From Lachnospiraceae bacterium (GTDB lineage: Bacteria > Bacillota > Clostridia > Lachnospirales > Lachnospiraceae), in assembly GCA_017473665.1 (NCBI GenBank), contig JAFUKK010000155.1, forward strand, positions 1 through 8,677: DNA of 8,677 nt, written 5' to 3'. Every line of letters begins with the position of its first letter. Positions within the stretch are counted from its first letter, which is position 1. The notes beneath the pieces were generated by a model. It was not told where the DNA came from. It did no database searches and was given only the letters and a program-made list of their open reading frames with translations. Position numbers and translations under genes: made by a program. Positions 1-6,130 of the stretch are shown piece after piece.

Positions 1-873
1 AACGTGAAAGTAACGCTTAACAGCGGTCGCAGCTACTATCGCCAGTACAAGATGTTTCAGAAGGATATAGAGGTGTTACGTCCTATAGTGTTCAGTCAGG
101 AGTATGCCCAAAGCAATTTGGTAATTGGTGAGGAACAGCGTAAGAATATCTATCGAGTATCCATTCGTACAGAGAACTCCTATATTGAGGAGGAAGAACA
201 ACGCAGAGAGGTACTGGATGATTTGATTACCGCTTACAATCAGGATGTTTTGGAGAATCCGGAACGTGTGATTCTGGGAGAGGGTCGCCTGATGGTACAG
301 CTTCGTATGTACAATAATCGTTATAGTAATTATTATCTGGACATATATGAGACCATGGAGCACACCATGGCAGCCCTGGAAAAGCATGGTTATGGAAAGG
401 CTGTGGGGGAGATTCCTTATGAGAAGGTAGAATCCATTACTTTGAGCTTGGGTGAGGATTATAACAAGTATGAATTGGGGCAGGATTTTGAGTCTGATTA
501 TGAACTGATGGCCAGGGAGCGGTTTGGCATCTGGGATGCAGAGAGTCTGGAGCGCTATCGTCAGTACCAAGAGAAAATCCGGGAGGCACAGAATCGACGA
601 TATGAAGGACTGTCAGAATATAAAGAACAGACTGTAGCCATGGAGACACTGATAGAAGAGATTAGTATTACCATCACAGATCCTAAGGAAATTGCGGAAC
701 TGATGCCCCTGCTTCACTATGACAGTGCCTACTATGATAGTGGTGTTATGAAAAAGTGTTTTGTGAGAGGGGTAACCTTGAAGGATACCAATGGTGGTGT
801 CTGGGATTTGTATATGAGAGAGAGCGAACTGCCACTCAAATATATTGAGAGATTTGCACAATGGCAGAAATAA
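1..873 (+). CDS. 3'-partial gene, possible DUF6449-type C-terminal domain of an ABC-2-like membrane protein
   Basis: The reading frame is open from the first base and ends at TAA 871-873, so this is the C-terminal 290 residues of a longer protein. A GTG at 4-6 could be read as a start, but no ribosome site can be seen and codon 1 is also open. The visible part is soluble, very rich in Glu, Tyr and Arg, and has no membrane segment. It opens with a beta-strand-like stretch (VTLNSGRSYYRQY), has a charged helical middle (about residues 180-215), and ends with another strand-rich part (ISITITDPKEIAEL, then GVTLKDTNGGVWDLYM). The VTL-xx-GR-x-YYR-Y pattern recalls, from memory, the C-terminal DUF6449 region of Lachnospiraceae membrane proteins encoded next to ABC ATPases. 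If so, the membrane part lies upstream of the window. The family call is tentative; that it is a real coding region is secure. Confidence 0.6.
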   Translation, partial: NVKVTLNSGRSYYRQYKMFQKDIEVLRPIVFSQEYAQSNLVIGEEQRKNIYRVSIRTENSYIEEEEQRREVLDDLITAYNQDVLENPERVILGEGRLMVQLRMYNNRYSNYYLDIYETMEHTMAALEKHGYGKAVGEIPYEKVESITLSLGEDYNKYELGQDFESDYELMARERFGIWDAESLERYRQYQEKIREAQNRRYEGLSEYKEQTVAMETLIEEISITITDPKEIAELMPLLHYDSAYYDSGVMKKCFVRGVTLKDTNGGVWDLYMRESELPLKYIERFAQWQK

Positions 874-908
874 TGGATTTCATACAAAAAAATAGGACTT
901 ACTGTTAG

Positions 909-936
909 AGGACCGGGTGCGGAGGCATCCGGTCCT
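909..936 (+). terminator. Strong hairpin after the first gene, possible terminator without a good T-run
   Basis: AGGACCGG (909-916) and CCGGTCCT (929-936) are perfect inverted repeats. The inner bases GTGC and GCAT continue the stem with one G-U pair, giving 12 pairs closed by the four-base loop GGAG. It lies 36 bases after the stop of the first gene, where a terminator is expected. The bases after it (TGGCGTAATAG) are not a T-run, so intrinsic termination may be weak. The rest of 874-1097 holds no ORF that I can support and no convincing -35/-10 pair; a lone TATGAT at 1016-1021 is a possible -10. Confidence 0.45.
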
Positions 937-1038
937 TGGCGTAATAGATAAAGGAACCAATCCGGGTGTTTTGCCAGGATTTGTTAGTGTAGAGCACTCG
1001 TCAAGAGCGTGTTTTTATGATAACATATAGGCAATGGT

Positions 1039-1073
1039 GTACCCCATATATGTTTATAAGGGGATACATATAT
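1039..1073 (+). promoter_or_regulatory. Two overlapping inverted repeats in the leader of the DUF4125 gene
   Basis: ATATATGT (1046-1053) and ACATATAT (1066-1073) form a perfect 8-base inverted repeat. GTACCCC (1039-1045) and GGGGATAC (1060-1067) form a second one with a single bulged base. The two overlap and cannot form together in one RNA. They sit 25-59 bases upstream of the start codon, just before the ribosome site AGGGAG (1084-1089). They could be an operator in DNA or alternative leader hairpins; the sequence does not decide between these. Confidence 0.35.
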
Positions 1074-1097
1074 TAAGGGGAAAAGGGAGAATCGTTT

Positions 1098-3452
1098 ATG
1101 GATGTAAAAGAAATCATGGAGCAGGTACATAGCCTGTTACAAAAGAACCGGGTGGCAGAAGCAGAGGAATGCATGGTGACAGCCATTACCCGTGCAGGAC
1201 AGCAGCAAAATCCGGGAGCCATGCTGCAGCTAATGAATGAATTGCTGGGATTTTATAGAGAAACAGGACAAACCGCTAAGTCCTTTCAGGTGGCTTCGCA
1301 GGCACTTCAGCTGGCAGAAAATATGAAACTGCAGGATACGGTGCCCTATGCCACCACCCTGCAAAATGTGGCCAATGCGTACAGAGCAGGAGGACGCTTG
1401 CAGGATTCCCTGAGAGCCTATGAGCATGCCAGGGAGATATATAGCAGGGTATTATCCCCGGAGGATATGCTGGTGGCCAGCCTGTGTAATAATATCAGCC
1501 TGCTATATCAGGAGATGGGCGAATTTGCAAAGGCCAAGGAAGAATTACTTACTGCCTTACAAATCGTGGAGCAGAAGGGTTCTTTGTTTGAGATTGCAGC
1601 TACTTATACGAATTTGTCTGCTTCCTGCTTAAGTCTGGGAGAGCTGGACCGGGCCTTTAGCTATGCCCGTAAATCGGTGGAGTATTTTGAACAACTGCAG
1701 GAACAGGGCACTCATTATTGCGGAGCACTGACAGCCCTGGGCAGTTGCATGATGGAACAGAAGCAGTATCAGGAGGCCATGCAGGTATTTGGAAAGGCCT
1801 TGGAACTGATGGAGAGACGTCAGGAACGGACGGTATTTTATCAGCGCCTGCAGGAGAGGATAGCTGCTTGCAGGGAGGCCATGCATACCAAGGGACTGGA
1901 ACTGTGCAGAAGATACTATGAAGCCTTTGGAGCGCCTATGATTGAGGAGCAGTTTGGAGCCTACAGGGACCGAATTGCAGTGGGATTGGTAGGTGAAGGC
2001 TCCGATTGCTTCGGATTTGATGATGCTTATTCCATAGATCATGACTTTGGCCCCGGTTTTTGTATGTGGGTGACGGATGAGACCTATGAGGAAATAGGAG
2101 CTGCACTGCAACAGGCTTATGAGAAGCTGCCCCGGGAATTTGGCGGATATAAGCGTTTGGAGACTGCTTACGGCAGGGGCAGACGGGGAGTGTGCAAAAT
2201 CAAGGAGTTTTATGAGCGGCTCCTAGGAAGTGCTGACCCTGAGCAGATAGATTGGCAGCAGGTGTCCGACAGCGGTTTGGCAGCAGCAGTAAATGGTGAG
2301 GTATTCCGGGATGGGGAAGGAATTTTCAGTGATATCCGAAAGAGGCTTTTGGAAGGTTATCCGGCGTCTGTACAATATTTGAAAATGGCCCAGGCGGCAG
2401 CGGAGTTTGCCCAGAACGCCCAGTACAATTTCCTGCGCATGAGCAAACGCGGGGATGGGGTCACAGCAGGGATTATGTTGGGAGATGGTATCCGGGCGGC
2501 TATGAAATTACAGCATTACCTGGAAAACCGTTATCCGGTCCATGATAAATGGCTCTATCGCAGTATTCAGAAGTCTTCCCGGGGAAGGGAACTGGCCCGG
2601 CTTCTTTCCGGTGTAGGAAATCAGGGGAAGCTGCCAGAGGTGGCACAATTCCTCACAAAGGAATTGTATGAGGCGGGGCATATCAGTGATATGACAGATT
2701 ATCTGGATGTGCATACAGGGGAAATGATATTCAAGTCCACTATAGCAGAGGATACTGTGGAGCAATTAGTAGAGAAAATAACCGCCCTGGAATTCAAGGC
2801 CTTTGATAAAGTGCGAAATGTGGGCGGAAGGGCTTTTTGTCAGGATGACTTCCATACATTCTCTATTATGCGCAGGAGCCAGTACCTGACCTGGAACCGG
2901 CAGATGCTGATGCAGTATCTGTATGATTTTTCCAGAGAACTGGAGCGGGGGCACAATCTGATAGAAGAAAAGTATGGTCGTATGATGGAAAGCACTGCGC
3001 CGGAAGAATATGAGCAGATGAAGAATTATTTCCCGGAGATTACAGAGGAAAAGAAGGCGATTATTGAGCAGATTGTGCTGATTCAGGTGTCCTGGATGGA
3101 GGAATTTGCTTTGCAGTACCCCAATCTGGCAGGACAGGCCAGAAGTATTCATACCAGTGAGGACCATTTGTACAATACCTCTTACGAGACTTATCTGCGG
3201 GGGGAAATCAGTACCTATTCTGATAAGATGCTGGAGCTTTATGGCCGATATGTGGTGGAATATGCCCGGGAGGGCAGGAACCTGACCTATGAGATTATGG
3301 GGAATAGTGCCCGGTTATATGGCTATGAGAGCCTGGAGCGGGCAGAGGAGGCTATGGAAGGACACCAGGGGGCAGGCATCTGTACAATGGAAAGCATGTC
3401 ACAAGGAAGCGTCTGCGGAATACAGCGTCCATCGGATAGGAAGAATGTTTGA
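1098..3452 (+). CDS. TPR - DUF4037 (nucleotidyltransferase-like) - DUF4125 multidomain protein
   Basis: This 784-residue protein has no signal peptide or membrane helix and should be cytoplasmic. Residues about 1-265 are tetratricopeptide repeats, for example NVANAYRAGGRLQDSLRAYE and NISLLYQEMGEFAKAKEEL, a fold that binds proteins. Residues about 280-540 match DUF4037: the segment around 297-320 has GEGSD (299-303) followed by D314-H-D316, the glycine-serine plus paired-acid layout of nucleotidyltransferase-fold enzymes. Residues about 550-755 match DUF4125, with GGRAFCQDD (576-584), EKYGRMMEST and TSYETYLRGE. The start is fixed by AGGGAG at 1084-1089, 8 bases before ATG. It is the first gene of a packed plus-strand cluster that continues with redox-type genes, the next starting 23 bases after this stop. 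The domain calls come from remembered family motifs. The substrate and reaction are unknown, and the tail from about 756 is Cys- and Met-containing and of no known fold. Confidence 0.88.
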   Translation: MDVKEIMEQVHSLLQKNRVAEAEECMVTAITRAGQQQNPGAMLQLMNELLGFYRETGQTAKSFQVASQALQLAENMKLQDTVPYATTLQNVANAYRAGGRLQDSLRAYEHAREIYSRVLSPEDMLVASLCNNISLLYQEMGEFAKAKEELLTALQIVEQKGSLFEIAATYTNLSASCLSLGELDRAFSYARKSVEYFEQLQEQGTHYCGALTALGSCMMEQKQYQEAMQVFGKALELMERRQERTVFYQRLQERIAACREAMHTKGLELCRRYYEAFGAPMIEEQFGAYRDRIAVGLVGEGSDCFGFDDAYSIDHDFGPGFCMWVTDETYEEIGAALQQAYEKLPREFGGYKRLETAYGRGRRGVCKIKEFYERLLGSADPEQIDWQQVSDSGLAAAVNGEVFRDGEGIFSDIRKRLLEGYPASVQYLKMAQAAAEFAQNAQYNFLRMSKRGDGVTAGIMLGDGIRAAMKLQHYLENRYPVHDKWLYRSIQKSSRGRELARLLSGVGNQGKLPEVAQFLTKELYEAGHISDMTDYLDVHTGEMIFKSTIAEDTVEQLVEKITALEFKAFDKVRNVGGRAFCQDDFHTFSIMRRSQYLTWNRQMLMQYLYDFSRELERGHNLIEEKYGRMMESTAPEEYEQMKNYFPEITEEKKAIIEQIVLIQVSWMEEFALQYPNLAGQARSIHTSEDHLYNTSYETYLRGEISTYSDKMLELYGRYVVEYAREGRNLTYEIMGNSARLYGYESLERAEEAMEGHQGAGICTMESMSQGSVCGIQRPSDRKNV

Positions 3453-3475
3453 ATAAAATGAAACCAGGAGTTTAG

Positions 3476-3661
3476 ATGAAAAAGAGAACGATAGGTATTA
3501 TAATATTAAGTGTCATGTTGCTGGCCGGATGCAGTAGCAGAGAAGCTGCAATGTCCGGAGAGGACTTGAATCCGGTAATAATGAAGGAAACAGAAGAAAA
3601 GGGGGAACAAGCAGATACTGCCACCCATAATTCTCAGGCGCAGGAGCAGGGAAGTGCGTAG
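3476..3661 (+). CDS. N-terminal fragment: lipoprotein signal and linker of the interrupted TlpA-like gene
   Basis: As it stands this encodes 61 residues: a positively charged start (MKKR), a hydrophobic core, lipobox LLAGC with Cys19, then a polar tail rich in Glu, Gln and Ala that ends at TAG. Alone it would give a short lipid-anchored peptide with no catalytic part. Because the frame continues into a thioredoxin domain, I read it as the front part of one broken gene and not as an independent small lipoprotein. Confidence 0.5.
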   Translation: MKKRTIGIIILSVMLLAGCSSREAAMSGEDLNPVIMKETEEKGEQADTATHNSQAQEQGSA

Positions 3662-3703
3662 CAGGAGGCTTATGTCCTAGAGTTTGAGGCGTCTAACATT
3701 ACA

Positions 3704-4111
3704 GTGGAGACGGTTACTGATGACTGTTTTGGAGAGAGTCGGTTGACCATGCTGAATATTTGGGCTACCTATTGTAATCCATGCCTTAGCGAGATGCCGG
3801 ATTTGGGGGCCATTGCGGCAGCCTATGACCCGGCGGAGTTTCAGATGTACGGTATTATTAGTGATGTGACTGCAGAGAGTGAAGATGCCGTCATACAGGA
3901 GGCCATGGACCTGATAGAACAGACCGGTGCGGCCTATCCTCATTTGCTGTTAAACGAGTCCTTGTACATCAACCTGGTAGGTGCTGCCAGTGCGGTTCCC
4001 ACCACCTTTTTTGTGAATCAAAAGGGGGAGGTACTGGGTTATGTGGTGGGGGCCCGGTCAAAGGAAGTATGGGAGGAAGTAATTAATGAGCTTTTGGAGC
4101 AGAACCCCTGA
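3704..4111 (+). CDS. C-terminal fragment: TlpA-like thioredoxin domain without signal peptide
   Basis: From GTG 3704 this gives 135 residues holding nearly the whole thioredoxin-like fold: WATYCNPC (Cys24, Cys27), a strand plus helix (YGIISDVTAESEDAV), and VPTTFFVNQKGEVLGYVVGA with cis-Pro99. If made alone it would stay in the cytoplasm. The only good ribosome site nearby, AGGAGG at 3663-3668, is too far from GTG 3704; it sits 3 bases before an out-of-frame ATG (3672) that hits TAG after two codons. Independent translation therefore looks poor. Its 3' end overlaps the start of the next small gene. Confidence 0.5.
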   Translation: METVTDDCFGESRLTMLNIWATYCNPCLSEMPDLGAIAAAYDPAEFQMYGIISDVTAESEDAVIQEAMDLIEQTGAAYPHLLLNESLYINLVGAASAVPTTFFVNQKGEVLGYVVGARSKEVWEEVINELLEQNP

Positions 4112-4253
4112 TAAGAAACAGAAAAGAGGCTATTGGCTTCCATTGCTGATGATAGGGATAGTATGTCTGTTGGTGGGTATTTATCAAGAACAATTGACGG
4201 ATATTTATCGTAAGGCAGTGATGATTTGTCTGGAATGCATCGGTATCGGTTAA
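4086..4253 (+). CDS. Small CXXC membrane protein, CD1871A-like
   Basis: This 55-residue ORF overlaps the last 26 bases of the TlpA-like gene in another frame. It starts at ATG 4086, 9 bases after the ribosome site GGGAGG (4071-4076), and ends at TAA 4251-4253. The protein has a basic N-terminus (DKKQKRG), one hydrophobic segment (about residues 16-33), and the C-terminal motif ICLECIGIG with Cys48 and Cys51 as a CXXC pair. This ending matches what I remember of the small CD1871A family of CXXC proteins in Clostridia. The likely role is a membrane-anchored thiol or metal-binding partner of the neighbouring redox proteins; that is inference from motif and position. The overlap suggests translational coupling to the gene upstream, so the amber codon there might also lower expression of this one. 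It is easily missed because it is so short. Confidence 0.8.
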   Translation: MSFWSRTPDKKQKRGYWLPLLMIGIVCLLVGIYQEQLTDIYRKAVMICLECIGIG

Positions 4254-4259
4254 AGGAAG
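4253..4259 (+). promoter_or_regulatory. Ribosome site that sets the start of the 4Fe-4S membrane protein
   Basis: AAGGAAG begins at the last base of the preceding stop codon, and its GGA is 7 bases before ATG 4265. The frame is open further up to TTG 4226, but that codon lies inside the preceding gene and has no ribosome site, so ATG 4265 is the better start. Confidence 0.65.
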
Positions 4260-4264
4260 TTGTT

Positions 4265-5209
4265 ATGAAGCACAGATTTGGTTTGCAAAGGATACGATTA
4301 CTATTTCAAATCCTATACACCATCGTAACCAATGGTTATGTGTATGGTTATTTACAAGGTAAAATATACAAAGGACCGCTGAAATATGCCTGTGTGCCGG
4401 GACTGAATTGCTATTCCTGTCCCGGAGCCACTTTTTCCTGCCCCTTAGGTGCTTTGCAGGCGGCCCTGAATGAGCGGCAAATACAAATTCCCTTCGGAGT
4501 GTTAGGTTTTTTATTTATTTTTGGTAGCATTTTCGGACGGTTTGTATGTGGCTGGCTATGCCCGTTTGGATTATTTCAGGACCTATTGCATCGCATCCCT
4601 TTGTTTCATAAACGGAAGCGGCTACCCGGTCATAAGGTGTTAAAGTATGGTAAGTATCTGGTGCTGGTAGGATTGGTGCTTGTGGGCTCTTCTGTTCTAT
4701 TTACCGGCTTTGCCAAGATACCGGCTTTTTGTAAGTATCTGTATCCATCGGGCACCTTAATGGGCGCGATTCCTTTGCTTGGGGTGAATGAGCAGCTGCA
4801 AAGCCAGATAGGGGGCCTGTTTTACTGGAAACTTGGGATTTTGATGGGATTGGTAATACTGTCTATAAAGATATACCGGCCTTTTTGCCAGTATCTATGC
4901 CCCCTGGGAGCTGTTTACGGTTGGTTCAACCGGTTCAGCCTGGTACAGATTCATTGGGAGCAGGATGCCTGCATTTCCTGTGATGCCTGTAAGGAGGCAT
5001 GTCCGGTAAATTTGAGACCGGAGCAGATTTCCGTATCTGCCGAGTGTATCAAATGTGGGAAATGCATTTCTGTCTGTCCTACCCGGTGTCTGCATTATGG
5101 CAGGAAGCCTAAAGTAGAGAAAAAGCACGGTCAGGTAAAGGATATGATAGCTACGAAATGCAAAATGGAACAGAACCCTAACCGGATAGATAAAAATGAG
5201 AATCAATGA
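4265..5209 (+). CDS. NapH-like polytopic membrane protein with two 4Fe-4S motifs
   Basis: The 314-residue product has about four hydrophobic segments (near residues 11-30, 75-98, 129-150 and 184-202) and a C-terminal ferredoxin-like domain. That domain has two classic CxxCxxCxxxCP motifs: Cys236, 239, 242, 246 and Cys261, 264, 267, 271, enough for two 4Fe-4S clusters. The membrane part has a Cys group at 43, 49, 52, 59 and the paired motifs CGWLCP (95-100) and CQYLCP (208-213), typical of the NapH/NosR/CcoG-like family of membrane electron-transfer proteins. A third copy, CKYLYP (156-161), has Tyr160 where Cys is expected. The likely role is moving electrons across or along the membrane, here perhaps to the thioredoxin-like and CXXC partners encoded just upstream. 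It starts 11 bases after the previous gene. The specific acceptor is unknown, so no gene name is given. Confidence 0.88.
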   Translation: MKHRFGLQRIRLLFQILYTIVTNGYVYGYLQGKIYKGPLKYACVPGLNCYSCPGATFSCPLGALQAALNERQIQIPFGVLGFLFIFGSIFGRFVCGWLCPFGLFQDLLHRIPLFHKRKRLPGHKVLKYGKYLVLVGLVLVGSSVLFTGFAKIPAFCKYLYPSGTLMGAIPLLGVNEQLQSQIGGLFYWKLGILMGLVILSIKIYRPFCQYLCPLGAVYGWFNRFSLVQIHWEQDACISCDACKEACPVNLRPEQISVSAECIKCGKCISVCPTRCLHYGRKPKVEKKHGQVKDMIATKCKMEQNPNRIDKNENQ

Positions 5210-5215
5210 GGAGGA
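5209..5215 (+). promoter_or_regulatory. Near-perfect ribosome site overlapping the upstream stop codon
   Basis: AGGAGGA starts on the last base of the TGA that ends the Fe-S gene and lies 7 bases before ATG 5223. It favours ATG 5223 over the in-frame ATG 5196 inside the previous gene, and suggests coupled translation. Confidence 0.7.
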
Positions 5216-5222
5216 CAAAGCT

Positions 5223-5735
5223 ATGAAAATGACATCCGCTTATGCCAACAAAATGTTGAAACAGTTAAACGAGGAAAAGGAATTCTGGGTAAATAAAGAA
5301 AACAGTTCCTGTACCTACACCGCGGCAGTGGGAGAGGAACCGGTGATACCTGAATATGATTACGTGCAGGTGGCAGACACCATTGATGAGCTAGACCGTA
5401 AGATTTGTACCATTAAGCATGCTATCAATCTGGCCAATGTGACCAATCTGTTGCAGGTGGGAGAGATACAGTTGACGGTAGATATGATATTGGTGAAGAT
5501 GGCCCAATTGAATAGCCGCAAGAATACACTGGACTTCATGCGTAAGCAGCAACCCAAGACCAGAAAGGAACTGCCCGGTTATGGCAATCGTTCCGCTTCT
5601 CCCGAATATCAGTACATCAATTATGATTTGGAACTGATTAAGAAAGAGTATGAAGCCATTTCCATGGAGATTATGAATCTGCAGTTGGCATTGGATAAAT
5701 ACAATCAGACCGTTGAATTTGAAGTAGAATTGTAA
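5223..5735 (+). CDS. Small helical protein, DIP1984-like, unknown function
   Basis: The 170-residue protein has no signal peptide or membrane segment. It is mostly helical: residues about 5-25, 50-108 (IDELDRKICTIKHAINLANV onward) and 133-160 look like long amphipathic helices. A Pro/Gly-rich loop (about 110-127) separates the last two, and the end is a strand-like NQTVEFEVEL. The order (a helix with an INxxNxTxLL-like stretch, then L-T-V-D, then a last helix ending in LD-x-x-N-x-T-V) resembles the DIP1984 family, sometimes labelled septicolysin; I judge this from memory and it is uncertain. It is the last gene of the packed cluster, 13 bases after the Fe-S gene, with no clear terminator behind it. 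The single Cys pair (Cys30, Cys62) gives no metal motif. No function can be assigned; the position suggests, weakly, a link to the redox module. Confidence 0.75.
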   Translation: MKMTSAYANKMLKQLNEEKEFWVNKENSSCTYTAAVGEEPVIPEYDYVQVADTIDELDRKICTIKHAINLANVTNLLQVGEIQLTVDMILVKMAQLNSRKNTLDFMRKQQPKTRKELPGYGNRSASPEYQYINYDLELIKKEYEAISMEIMNLQLALDKYNQTVEFEVEL

Positions 5736-5801
5736 AGGGCATTCCTGTGACCGGTACATAAAAGTGGCAAAGAGCCGGATTTCGTAAAAGTTTAAGGTTT
5801 G

Positions 5802-5825
5802 TGGTTATTTGGTTATTCTGTTATT
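5802..5825 (+). repeat. Three tandem 8-base repeats (TGGTTATT)
   Basis: TGGTTATT occurs at 5802-5809 and 5810-5817, followed by CTGTTATT at 5818-5825. Close by, TTTATGG is repeated at 5827-5833 and 5841-5847, and GATTTCGTA at 5778-5786 and 5864-5872. They fill the AT-rich first half of the gene-free stretch 5736-6058. They could be a protein-binding array or replication slippage. Confidence 0.5.
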
Positions 5826-5865
5826 TTTTATGGAAAAAGGTTTATGGTTCCGTTGGATCATATGA

Positions 5866-5989
5866 TTTCGTACGGTCACGAAAACTTTAGGAGCGGACTG
5901 CTCTTGCAGCAGTGGGGCTCCGGATGGAGGGCCTGCTTGCGGGCGGGCTTTCCTGGGGCGTAGAAGTATCAGGTTATACACGCCCTGAT
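5866..5989 (+). ncRNA. Candidate structured RNA: a run of GC-rich hairpins in the gene-free stretch
   Basis: The gap 5736-6058 has no supportable ORF, but its second half is a chain of inverted repeats. TTTCGT/ACGAAA (5866-5871, 5878-5883) has a 6-base loop. GGAGC/GCTCC encloses ACTGCT/AGCAGT (5890-5921). GGAGGGCCTGC pairs with GCGGGCTTTCC (5926-5953), 11 pairs with two G-U and loop TTGCGG. GGGCGT/ACGCCC (5956-5961, 5980-5985) is overlapped by ATCAGG/CCTGAT (5968-5973, 5984-5989), giving either two competing hairpins or a knotted fold. I recognise no known RNA family, and there is no T-run to mark a 3' end. No strong promoter is seen in front, so it could be a 3' UTR of the operon. The strand is assumed. 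Confidence 0.35.
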
Positions 5990-6022
5990 TTAAATATACC
6001 GATATTTGACGATGTAAAGTTC

Positions 6023-6050
6023 TTGCGTTTCCGTAAGGAAGTGTTATAAT
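6023..6050 (+). promoter_or_regulatory. Promoter of tRNA-Gly
   Basis: The perfect -10 TATAAT (6045-6050) lies 9 bases before the mature tRNA 5' end. The best -35 is TTGCGT (6023-6028) with a 16-base spacer. The very short leader fits a dedicated tRNA promoter. Confidence 0.7.
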
Positions 6051-6058
6051 AGATGCAT

Positions 6059-6129
6059 GCAGATATGGTTCATCGGTAGAACGCTAGCTTCCCAAGCTGG
6101 AAAGGCGGGTTCGACTCCCGTTATCTGCT
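6059..6129 (+). tRNA. tRNA-Gly, anticodon CCC
   Basis: All arms can be drawn by eye over 71 bases. The acceptor stem is GCAGATA/TATCTGC, and the D stem is GTTC/GAAC. The anticodon stem is CTAGC/GCTGG with loop TTCCCAA, so the anticodon is CCC and reads GGG. The T stem is GCGGG/CCCGT with loop TTCGACT. The discriminator base is T (6129), as usual for tRNA-Gly in bacteria. The 3' CCA is not encoded (the next bases are TACA) and must be added by CCA transferase. The gene has its own promoter and terminator. Confidence 0.96.
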
Positions 6130-6130
6130 T

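Larger units (their letters stand above)
3476..4111 (+). pseudogene. TlpA-like thioredoxin-fold lipoprotein, interrupted by an in-frame TAG at 3659-3661
   Basis: Two open segments, 3476-3661 and 3704-4111, lie in the same frame (start-to-start distance 228 bases) and are separated only by TAG, after which codons stay open and make protein sense (QEAYVLEFEASNITVETVTDD). Read through, the product is 211 residues: a lipoprotein signal with lipobox LAGC (Cys19), an acidic Gln-rich linker, then a TlpA/thioredoxin domain with WATYCNPC (Cys100, Cys103) and the cis-proline motif VPTTFF. Such proteins act outside the membrane as thiol-disulfide oxidoreductases. CAG to TAG is the simplest origin, since the codon lies in a Gln-rich linker and the next codon is CAG. 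Everything after the stop looks intact, so the mutation is recent, a sequencing error, or tolerated by readthrough or re-initiation. The ribosome site AGGAG (3466-3470) precedes the ATG by 5 bases. Confidence 0.8.

Noticed and set aside
1629..2111. 160-residue minus-strand ORF inside the DUF4037/DUF4125 gene, and similar antisense ORFs (76-570, 2766-3167, 4895-5218, 5391-5759)
   Set aside because: They lie opposite well-supported genes, are rich in His, Leu, Ile and Cys as antisense shadows are, lack family motifs, and I saw no ribosome sites worth noting.
3659..3661. TAG read as pyrrolysine, or programmed readthrough
   Set aside because: There is no methylamine methyltransferase context, the position is a disordered linker and not an active site, and a CAG-to-TAG change is simpler.
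4226..4264. Earlier TTG start for the Fe-S protein
   Set aside because: It lies inside the CXXC gene without a ribosome site; ATG 4265 has AAGGAAG at good spacing and a natural basic start (MKHRFGLQR).
5751..5778. CCGG...CCGG and GGC/GCC repeats after the last cluster gene as a terminator
   Set aside because: The stems are only 3-4 pairs and no T-run follows.
6006..6011. TTGACG as the -35 of the tRNA promoter
   Set aside because: It is 33 bases from the -10 TATAAT, far too distant; TTGCGT at 6023 is spaced correctly.
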